In this document: one piece after another, positions 1 through 5,458 of the stretch
Numbering within the stretch: position 1 is the first letter of the stretch
How the letters are laid out: each line of letters starts with the position of its first letter
Assembly: GCA_964390645.1 (NCBI GenBank)
Contig: CAYMLL010000385.1
Location: 1 to 6,231, forward strand
Source of the DNA: CAYMLL01 sp964390645
Lineage (GTDB): Bacteria > Planctomycetota > UBA8108
Length of the DNA: 6,231 nucleotides
Direction: 5' to 3'
Notes under the pieces: model-generated
The model's input: only the letters and a program-made list of their open reading frames with translations
What the model was told of the DNA's origin: nothing
The model's database searches: none
Program-made: the position numbers and the translations under genes

Positions 1-93
1 CTTGTCGTAGGCCCCGTCAGCCGTGAACCGCTCGACCTGGTCGCTGAACTGACTCGGCAACTCTGGTCTGCCCCCACGAAGGATACCACTCAT
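1..93 (-). pseudogene. DDE transposase fragment (IS4/IS5-like), runs off the left edge
   Basis: Read on the minus strand, this frame gives a peptide ending in VERFTADGAYDK that continues beyond the window. The string ADGAYD is typical of the region around the second catalytic aspartate of DDE transposases of the IS4/IS5 group (DDE_Tnp_1), usually followed by the rest of the catalytic domain. The ATG at 91-93 starts the open stretch, but it falls well inside the family's usual length and nothing upstream (94-178) looks like the missing N-terminal half. I therefore read this as a 5'-truncated relic, not a complete gene. Only about 20 residues carry the signal, so the family assignment is moderate. 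The part outside the window could be intact or further decayed. Confidence 0.55.
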
Positions 94-107
94 GGCTCAT
101 GAAGAAC

Positions 108-143
108 CTCGGTCCCACGAATACAGAACAATTGTGGACCGAG
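108..143. repeat. Inverted repeat, 8-bp perfect arms
   Basis: The arms CTCGGTCC (108-115) and GGACCGAG (136-143) are perfect reverse complements separated by 20 bases. The spacer itself contains the 8-base palindrome ACAATTGT (128-135). The repeat lies 35 bases downstream of the DUF1801 stop codon, where a terminator would be expected. On the minus strand only a weak, mixed T-rich run (GGTTCTTCAT) follows the stem, so a classical rho-independent terminator is not well supported. It could instead belong to the neighbouring transposon relic. The rest of 94-178 shows nothing else I can name. Confidence 0.45.
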
Positions 144-178
144 ACCACGAGTTGTGCACCAAGGCCGGTTGGCGGTGA

Positions 179-619
179 CTACTTGCCCTTGCCGCCAGTG
201 GTGATGATCGCCCCCGCCATCGCCGGGGACTTATAGGCCTTCGTGATCAGCTTCTTGAGCGTGGGCATGTGCACATCCTCGAGTTTGTTGAGGTAGAGGC
301 AGGACTTGCCGATCTTGTGCTTGCCCAGTTTCTCGAGCAGGGCCCCCTGCTTCTCCAGCTCGCAGTGCAGATACAGAACGAGGTTCTGCTTTCGAGGCGA
401 GAAGCCGACCGAAAACCAATCGCCCTCGCTCGTCTTGCCGCGATAGTGGAAACGACCCAGACCGACGATGGACTTGCCCCACATGGCCGCCGGTTCCCCG
501 GTGAGCTCCTTCATCAGCTCCAGCACGGCAACGCAATCGTCACGCCGTTGCTCGGGTTTGACACCACCAAGGAACTTCTCCACATCTGCGCCGGTCTTGT
601 GCGTCTTCAGTTTCGCCAT
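179..619 (-). CDS. DUF1801 domain-containing protein
   Basis: This small cytoplasmic protein (146 residues from the chosen start) has the conserved core of the DUF1801 (YdhG-like) family. Recognisable parts are the N-terminal helix region with VKPEQRRDDC, the MWGKSIVGLGRFHY stretch, GDWFSVGFSPRKQNLVLYL, and the C-terminal LGKHKIGKSCLYLNKL motif. The domain fills the whole protein and the length is normal for the family. There is no signal peptide or membrane segment. Family members have a small alpha/beta fold related to frataxin-like proteins, and Bacillus YdhG has been described as a frataxin-like iron protein. This branch has no firm function, so none is assigned here. I chose the ATG at 617-619 (MAKLKT), which matches how family members normally begin. 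ATG at 632-634 or 629-631 and GTG at 635-637 are in frame and possible; no start has a strong ribosome binding site. It stands alone between two transposase relics, with no operon partner visible. Confidence 0.85.
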   Translation of the reverse strand: MAKLKTHKTGADVEKFLGGVKPEQRRDDCVAVLELMKELTGEPAAMWGKSIVGLGRFHYRGKTSEGDWFSVGFSPRKQNLVLYLHCELEKQGALLEKLGKHKIGKSCLYLNKLEDVHMPTLKKLITKAYKSPAMAGAIITTGGKGK

Positions 620-660
620 CGCGTCGCCCATCATCACAACGGAGCCGCCCCAGTCAAGGG

Positions 661-1028
661 TTCACCTTGCTCGTCAACACGCTCGTGGGCTGGCTGAATC
701 GTCGCCGGCAGAAGGTCATCGACTGGTCGAGTCCGGAACGAAGGTAGTGCGCCTGCCTGTGAGGTCGCCGGATCTCCACGCCTACGCCGGGCGATTCGTT
801 CTCTCGATCAAGAGCGAGTCCCTTGACCGGATGATCTTCTTTTCGGAGGCGGCACTGCGTCGAGCCATTCGCTCGTTCATGGAGCACTATCATCGAGAGC
901 GGAGCCACCGAGGTCCCGGCAACCGGCTGATCGATCCGGAGACCGAAGCAGGGGAGGGGAGCGGGGAGGTGGGTCGCCGCGAACGACTCGGCGGGATGCT
1001 GCGGTACTACCATCGTCGCGCGGCGTGA
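661..1028 (+). pseudogene. Integrase-core transposase relic with internal deletion
   Basis: Two pieces of one rve-type (IS3/IS481-like) integrase are joined out of frame. The first, from 661 in one frame, reads FTLLVNTLVGWLNRRRQKVID and matches the N-terminal tip of this transposase family. It then hits a stop at 745-747. The second, in the next frame from about 723, reads LVESGTKVVRLP and continues through a typical C-terminal part (IRSFMEHYHRERSHRG, then RERLGGMLRYYHRRAA) to the TGA at 1026-1028. The whole middle, including the first two catalytic aspartates, is absent. From memory of family layout this is roughly 250 codons. In the surviving part the family motif NLNAYAERF reads DLHAYAGRF, so the third catalytic residue (Glu) is Gly, codon GGG at 789-791. 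The relic cannot encode an active enzyme. It starts 23 bases beyond the earliest possible start of the DUF1801 gene on the other strand. I could not identify terminal inverted repeats. Confidence 0.8.
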
Positions 1029-1521
1029 AAGCGGCCTGGTCGTCGATTGGCATGAGCTTCATGGGCTATCGGTCTGCCGCCACTGAAGCCGCGATCGTGG
1101 TCGATCGTGAATTGCACTCGAAGACTCTGGACAAGTTGCAGATCCGACCGGACTCGGTCGCCAGATGAGTTCGTTGGATAGCACGGGCTCGGCTTGCGGC
1201 TCTCGCCGATGGCAAGTCGCGGACGGAACCGGGACACGCTCTGGCAAGCTGCGGACAGATGTCCGCCCTGAATCGGCCCCGGAGCATCGGCCCCGGATCG
1301 GCCCGCGTGATCGAGGCTTGGCCGGGCTTATCGGTGGAGGAACGGAAGCTGATTCTGGATCTCGCGCGAGATTCTCGGTGCTGAAGGTCCGCGGAGCGCT
1401 TCAGGCTCTCGTCGTCGATCCCAAACACCCGACCCGGTCTCGAATGGCTGGGGTTGCTCAAGAGCACGGATATCCGTCACGCGACCTGGCCTCGTCCACG
1501 CGTAATCAGAACGAACGTCGA
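1029..1521 (+). other. Gene-poor stretch with one broken reading frame (1052-1384)
   Basis: There is no convincing intact gene here. One plus-strand frame starts at ATG 1052, has a single TGA at 1166-1168, and then continues in the same frame to TGA 1382-1384. The first part includes AATEAAIVVDRELHSKTLDK and the second ends in VIEAWPGLSVEERKLILDL. That tail resembles the W-x-x-L helix seen at the C-terminus of some planctomycete recombinases and small hypothetical proteins, but the match is weak and from memory. The stretch could be a decayed gene or chance openness in GC-rich DNA. The region from 1385 to the sulfatase stop at 1522 shows no gene, no strong terminator and no repeat that I can support. 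Confidence 0.3.
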
Positions 1522-3096
1522 TCATCGATCAGCGGATCGTCCGTTGATGACCCGCCCGTCGCGCTTCACCCGCCACAAGAATCGCTCCGAGTCGAAGTCA
1601 TAGGCGTTCTTCCTCGGAGCCCCGGGGGCGAAGTCCCGCGGCACCCATCGCCTCAATCGTCGCTTCACGTCCGCCAACGCGGCCTCCCCTGCGACGTTCC
1701 GCCACTCCCCCTGATCGACGTGGTGATCGTACAGCTCCTCGCTCCCGTCCTGATACAGGATGTACCGATACCGCTCCCCGCGGACCGCGACGTTCCGGTT
1801 CTCGTCGACGGTGATCGCAGGCGCCTCACGCCTGGAAGTCGGGTCGTCGATCAAGCCCGCGAGGCTGCGACCGTCCAGGTTGTCCACCGTCGGCAGCCCG
1901 CACAGCGCGAGGAGGGTCGGAAACAGGTCGATCGTGCTGACGGGACGCGCGCAGCGAGTGCCCGCCTTCCCGCGCCCTGGCGCGACGATGATCATCGGCA
2001 CGCGCGTCGCCTCCTCCCAGAGGGTCCGCTTGTGCCAGTGGCCCTTCTCGCCCAGATGCCAGCCGTGGTCCGACCAGAGCACGATCACTGTCTCGCTGGC
2101 GAGCCCCGTTGCATCGACAGCATCGATCAAACGCCCGACCTGCGCGTCCGCGAAGCTGATGCTCGCGAGATACATCCGCACCGCTTCCTTCCACAGCCCG
2201 GCAGCTCGAATGCGCTCGAGGTCATCGCTCTTGCGCGCAGCGAGTTTCTGACCGGCCGCCGGCACGTCGTCGAGGTCGTCCTTCGGGACCTTCGGCAGAA
2301 CGACCTCCTCGAGCGGGTAGAGATCGGCGTACTTGCGCGGCACGTACCAAGGCATGTGCGGTCGAAAAACCCCGCAGGCGAGATAGAACGGACGTCGATC
2401 GTTCGAGCTCTTCGCGGCATTCAGCGCGTCGATCACCCAGTCGACGCAAACCACGTCGTCGAGTTCTCTCTCGGGCTTCTCGAGCACACCCCAGTCGACC
2501 TCGCGCGAGTAGCAGCGGATGCCGGAGAACGGAAAGCCCTTGGGAATCGGCATCGAAGGTGTCCAAGGATAAGACGCGCTGCGTCCCTGCGGGTTGTTGT
2601 ACGCCCACGCGTTGTCGAGAAATACGTTGCGCCGGAACGCATCCCACTCGCTCGGCGGGTTGTTCCCGGCCGTGTGATGGAAGATCTTTCCCGAACCGAG
2701 CGCGCGGTAGCCGCTGTGTCGAAAGTACGCCGGCATCGACACCGCCTTCGGCAGATGCGGCTTCCACCACTGCTGGTTGTTGTAGATTCCCGTGGACGAA
2801 GGCAATCGGCCGAGCATCGCCGCCGCCCGGCTCGGACAGCAAACCGGTGCGGCCGTGTGCGCGTTCGTAAACGCCGTACCGCGTTTCGCGAGGCGATCGA
2901 TATTCGGCGTGTGCACTTTTCCCGGGTAGCCACCGAGGAATCCGACCCAGTCGTTCAGATCGTCAACGACGAAGAAGAGCACGTTCGGCCTCGATCCCTC
3001 TCCGGGGCAGGCGGTCGATGCAGGCAGACAAGCGCTCGCGACGACGAGAAGGGTCAAGAGCGTCCCGTTGTGATGTAGCGTTCCGATTGCGGACAT
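1522..3096 (-). CDS. Exported type I sulfatase, iduronate-2-sulfatase-like
   Basis: This formylglycine-dependent sulfatase hydrolyses sulfate esters, probably on a sulfated polysaccharide, outside the cytoplasm. Residues are numbered from the upstream TTG at 3132. A signal peptide (hydrophobic run TLLTLLVVASACLP, probable cleavage near ASTA-C) precedes the alkaline-phosphatase-type fold. Metal ligands D57-D58 lie in NVLFFVVDDLND. The active-site signature C98-C-P-S-R102 is CxPSR with C98 as the residue to be converted to formylglycine. K149 and H152 are in GKIFH, H259 is in FRPHMPW, D355-H356 are in SDHGWHLGE, and K368 is 13 residues further on. This spacing is the same as in human iduronate-2-sulfatase. 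The FRPHMPWYVPRKYADLYPLEEV block and length (524 residues) fit the planctomycete iduronate-sulfatase-like branch. I chose ATG 3094-3096 because it gives a proper signal peptide and follows a GGAGGAG at 3109-3115, although the 12-base spacing is a little long. The true substrate cannot be read from sequence. No sulfatase-maturing enzyme is in the window. Confidence 0.93.
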   Translation of the reverse strand: MSAIGTLHHNGTLLTLLVVASACLPASTACPGEGSRPNVLFFVVDDLNDWVGFLGGYPGKVHTPNIDRLAKRGTAFTNAHTAAPVCCPSRAAAMLGRLPSSTGIYNNQQWWKPHLPKAVSMPAYFRHSGYRALGSGKIFHHTAGNNPPSEWDAFRRNVFLDNAWAYNNPQGRSASYPWTPSMPIPKGFPFSGIRCYSREVDWGVLEKPERELDDVVCVDWVIDALNAAKSSNDRRPFYLACGVFRPHMPWYVPRKYADLYPLEEVVLPKVPKDDLDDVPAAGQKLAARKSDDLERIRAAGLWKEAVRMYLASISFADAQVGRLIDAVDATGLASETVIVLWSDHGWHLGEKGHWHKRTLWEEATRVPMIIVAPGRGKAGTRCARPVSTIDLFPTLLALCGLPTVDNLDGRSLAGLIDDPTSRREAPAITVDENRNVAVRGERYRYILYQDGSEELYDHHVDQGEWRNVAGEAALADVKRRLRRWVPRDFAPGAPRKNAYDFDSERFLWRVKRDGRVINGRSADR

Positions 3097-3165
3097 CGTT
3101 AAGATCAGCTCCTCCGGTAAATTCTCGCGCAAGAGGTCAGTGCGTCTGAGGAAAGAAATGCAGAA
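3097..3165. promoter_or_regulatory. Divergent intergenic region between sulfatase and metallopeptidase
   Basis: These 69 bases separate two divergent starts, so both promoters must lie here or inside the 5' ends of the genes. Visible elements are CTCCTCC at 3109-3115, which is the sulfatase ribosome binding site on the minus strand, and GAGGAAAG at 3148-3155, a plausible ribosome binding site 10 bases before ATG 3166. A short AT-richer patch (GTAAATT near 3117-3123) is the only -10-like sequence, and I could not pair it with a -35 box. Shared regulation of the two genes is possible but only inferred from the arrangement. Confidence 0.4.
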
Positions 3166-4237
3166 ATGTTCAACAGATCGATGCGTCTAGCCGGAATCTC
3201 GACTGTCATGCTCATGACAGTAGGCCTGCTCGCCGGTTGCAAGACTGGTTTCGAGGACGTCTGGTCAGACAGCTCGCACCCGCAGACGAAGCTCTTCTGG
3301 GCGCTTGGCTACAACGAGGTCAGATCCTCGGCACCGGTCCACATCCACTTCGCTGAAGCGCTGCCCAGCAACTACAGCGGTAGCGATACTGACTGGGACT
3401 GGCAGAGCTGGAAAGCCGAAACAGAGAGCTTGCTGAAGAAAGAGCTTTTCCCCCTGATCGGTGCCTATGAACACTACTATTTCCTCATCGACTACGAGGG
3501 CTACGACACAGACGGCGAGAATCACCGGCGACAGCCCGGATATGACCAAAGACAGCTTCACGGGCATCTCGGGAATGCACACCAATGATGACGGCTGGAG
3601 GGTACCGCTGCACATGTCGCGTATTCCAGATGATGACCCCTGTCAGCGATCCGAGGGCTGTCTCCGTGACCGGCTGCGGTCCTCGGTCATCCATGAGTAC
3701 CACCACGTCATGATGTGGCATCAGATGATGAACAACTATCAGTCCAGAAACTCGGGAGGGACGGTGGCAGAGCCCGATTACAGCCCGCCATGGTTCAGCG
3801 AGGGAGCAGCGGCGGTCTTGCCCTATCTGCTGGGCGCGGAAAACGGGCGAGATGGACTTCGGAGCCGTATCGAGCATGTCCTTGACACGGTCAAGACGGC
3901 CCCCTCGCTCGACTTCGAACACATGAAAGACTGGGACACTTGGACTGAGCCCCCGTTGTCTTTCGATCCATTCATCCCACTTGCGTGTTACATGGCGCTT
4001 CGCAGCAGCTGGCAAGTGGCGCTAGTCGACGCCTTTCGTGCCATGGGCCTGCAGCCATACCCAGGCGATTTCGACGCTCTGCTCGTCGCCCTCGTCGGCG
4101 TGAACGAGCATGACTTTCTCAACGAAGCACTCGCCTTTTTTCGCCTGGGGAGCACCACAGCAGATACGCTGATGCCGCCGGACGTGCCTGTGGCCACGCT
4201 CATCGGACCGCCTTCACTCACGAGGCTGCCCCGATAG
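3166..4237 (+). pseudogene. Zinc-metallopeptidase-like lipoprotein gene split by a frameshift
   Basis: Two overlapping frames make one protein. Frame one starts at ATG 3166 with a lipoprotein signal: MRLAGISTVMLMTVGLLAGC ends in the lipobox LAGC, with the lipidated Cys at residue 25. It runs on through YYFLIDYEGYDTDGE before drifting to a stop at 3586-3588. The next frame takes over at about 3515-3535 (ITGDSPDMTKDSF) and reaches TAG 4235-4237. Removing one base gives about 356 residues. The second half has HEYHH (3692-3706, about residues 176-180), the HExxH zinc and catalytic motif. PPWFSEGAA follows with its Glu (codon 3800-3802) 36 residues after the first His, the layout of gluzincin peptidases of the MA-like type. 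The C-terminal helices (CYMALRSSWQVALVDAFRAMG) also fit. The protein would be membrane-anchored and face the periplasm. All active-site residues are downstream of the shift, so as written the lipoprotein signal and catalytic part are separated. It may be a real pseudogene or a single-base sequence error. Its stop is 44 bases from the IS. Confidence 0.72.
3202..3221. repeat. Perfect 9-bp palindrome inside the signal-peptide codons
   Basis: ACTGTCATG (3202-3210) and CATGACAGT (3213-3221) are exact reverse complements separated by CT. In RNA this could fold as an 8-bp stem with a GCUC tetraloop, 36 bases after the metallopeptidase start codon. In DNA it has the symmetry of a dimeric repressor site. 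It may also be chance, because the codons here (TVMLMTV) form a near-symmetrical peptide. Confidence 0.5.
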
Positions 4238-4281
4238 GGTGTTTCCGCATGCGTGATCGGTTAGCGGCAAGTCCGATCGCG
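4238..4281. other. Spacer with a second IS-end-like motif
   Basis: Directly after the metallopeptidase stop codon lies GGTGTTTCCGCAT (4238-4250), one mismatch from the GGTGCTTCCGC that forms the end of the IS1-like element 43 bases further on. The following GATCGGTTAGCGGC also loosely matches the inner part of the right end (GCTAAGCGGC on the reverse strand). It may be a solo or nested IS end, or the real outer left end of the element. The bases 4274-4281 (CGATCGCG) match CGATCACC just outside the right end at six of eight positions, consistent with a decayed target duplication if the element begins at 4282. Confidence 0.4.
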
Positions 4282-4305
4282 GTGCTTCCGCAATCGAGTG
4301 CTGGT
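4281..4305 (+). repeat. Left terminal inverted repeat of the IS1-like element
   Basis: This begins GGTGCTTCCGCAATCGAGTG and pairs with 5417-5441 with five mismatches in 25 and no gaps. The first 11 bases are identical to the right end. A related motif at 4238 makes the exact outer boundary uncertain. Confidence 0.6.
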
Positions 4306-5440
4306 GCCTCGATCGTAAGCCGTTCCGAACGTAGAGTATACGGCCGGTTTCGTGATCACCGGTGCCACCCGCACGACGCCGAGAAGTGAAGGCGCCTCCC
4401 CGCCCGCACACCACCTGCTCGAGAATCGCCTCCGTTATCCGCCACGGGTTCCACAAGACGAAGTCCGGGAAGCGCCGTCGCTACCTGTGCCGGAATTGCA
4501 GAGAGACGTTCTGCCTGACGAAAGGCACGCCCTGCGACCGGATCCAGCACCGGCGCACGATGTTCGACGAGGTTGCCACGCTCAGCGTCGAGGGTGTGAG
4601 CAAATCCTCCGTTTCTCGCGTCAAGCGGCTTGCCTGGAACACTGTCGACCTCTGGCTCGAGAAGGCGGCCGAATGCTGTCGGCGATTCAACGAAGCGACC
4701 ATCACAGGGCTTGAGATGCCCGAGATTCAGGCAAACTGAATTCGCACGATTGCAGGCTGCAAGGACGACGTGATCTGGATCTTCGCCACTCTTGACGTCG
4801 CCTCGCGACTCTGGCCCTCGACCGTCGTCGGTCGACGCAGCTATCGAAAACACCCACGCACTTCTCAAAAACACCTCTCGCAGGATGCGCCACGTCGGCT
4901 TTCCTCTGATCGTGACGAACGGATTCGATTACTACGAGAACGTTGTCCGTCGCCTCTTCGGCATCGCCTGTGTCTACGGCCAGGTTCTGAGGACTCGTCG
5001 GAACGATCGCGTGCTTCGGGTCGACAGGTGACCGATCATCGGTGCGCGGTGGGGGTTCGTCGAAGCGCTCGTCGAGTCCGAAGACTCGTCCACGCTCGAC
5101 AGGTCCTTCATCGAGAGATTGAAGCTGACGATTCACCAGGGAACTGCGTACCTGAAGCGACGCTCGGCTTGCCACGCACGCTCACGGAAGAGACTCGAGG
5201 AACAGATCGAAATCCTTCTCTTCCACTACCATCTCGCCCGCCCCCACCGAGCTTTGAAGTTCGGTTCTGAGACTCGGACGCCAGCGATGCAGGCGGGGTT
5301 GATGACGAATCGACTGACATTCCGGGACGTCTTCTCTTCGAATTCTGTTCCTTCACCAGCAAACGCGATCGTCTGCGTGTTCGCCGTTCGAGCCAACCGT
5401 CGTTCCCTGGCCGCTTAGCAACACCGGATGGCGGAAGCAC
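4282..5440 (+). mobile_element. Decayed IS1-like insertion sequence
   Basis: The element is about 1.16 kb and contains one broken IS1-like transposase reading rightward. Its ends are imperfect inverted repeats: the left end 4281-4305 and the reverse complement of 5417-5441 agree at 20 of 25 positions without gaps, starting with an identical GGTGCTTCCGC. Flanking bases CGATCGCG (4274-4281) and CGATCACC (5441-5448) may be an eroded 8-base target duplication, a length typical of IS1-type elements. It lies between the convergent 3' ends of the metallopeptidase and cytochrome genes, ending 18 bases from the cytochrome stop codon. An alternative left boundary at 4238 is possible. With a dead transposase the copy could move only if helped in trans by an intact relative. 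Confidence 0.65.
4362..5418 (+). pseudogene. IS1-like transposase, broken by two stops and a frameshift
   Basis: The pieces assemble into one IS1-like transposase of about 340 residues. Piece one (4362 to TGA 4737-4739) has the N-terminal zinc-finger and HTH part: RHGFHKTKSGKRRRYLC, CRNC, then FDEVATLSVEGVSKSSVSRV. The first Cys pair of the finger is incomplete (CSRI where CxxC is expected). Piece two continues in the same frame after the stop (WIFATLDVASRLWPSTVV, then GRRSYR). At AAAA 4847-4850 one extra A shifts the frame, and the next frame carries on with ENTHALLKN and FDYYENVVRRLFGIACVYGQ to TGA 5029-5031. After that stop the same frame gives SFIERLKLTIHQGTAYL, with the presumed catalytic Glu at 5113-5115, and RPHRALKFGSETRTPAMQAG. 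It ends at TAG 5416-5418, inside the right terminal repeat. The first stop falls where relatives have the catalytic Asp-Glu (QADEIRT here QAN-stop-IRT). The start is uncertain: GTG 4362 is the first in frame, without a clear ribosome binding site. The gene is inactive. Confidence 0.85.
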
Positions 5441-5441
5441 C
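5417..5441 (-). repeat. Right terminal inverted repeat of the IS1-like element
   Basis: Its reverse complement begins GGTGCTTCCGCCATCCGGTG and agrees with 4281-4305 at 20 of 25 positions. The last bases of the transposase stop codon fall within it, a compact layout usual in small insertion sequences. Confidence 0.6.
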
Positions 5442-5458
5442 GATCACCACGCCACCGC

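Noticed and set aside
654..1013. Minus-strand open frame across the integrase relic
   Set aside because: It is a shadow of the recognisable plus-strand integrase C-terminus and has no motif of its own.
1165..3078. A 637-codon plus-strand open frame
   Set aside because: It is the antisense of the sulfatase. Its translation is Arg/Pro/Val-rich with no domain, while the minus strand has every sulfatase catalytic motif.
3461..3590. The overlap of the two metallopeptidase frames as programmed frameshifting or as two coupled genes
   Set aside because: No slippery heptamer or strong downstream stem is visible at 3505-3545. The GTG at 3461 has no ribosome binding site, and the peptide before the switch point does not look like part of the peptidase.
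4356..5175. Minus-strand open frames across the IS1-like element
   Set aside because: They overlap clear transposase homology on the plus strand and show no recognisable family; this openness is usual for GC-rich DNA.
4230..5449. A target duplication for an IS starting at 4238
   Set aside because: The bases before 4238 (CCCGATAG) and after 5441 (GATCACCA) do not match in register, so this boundary has no duplication support.
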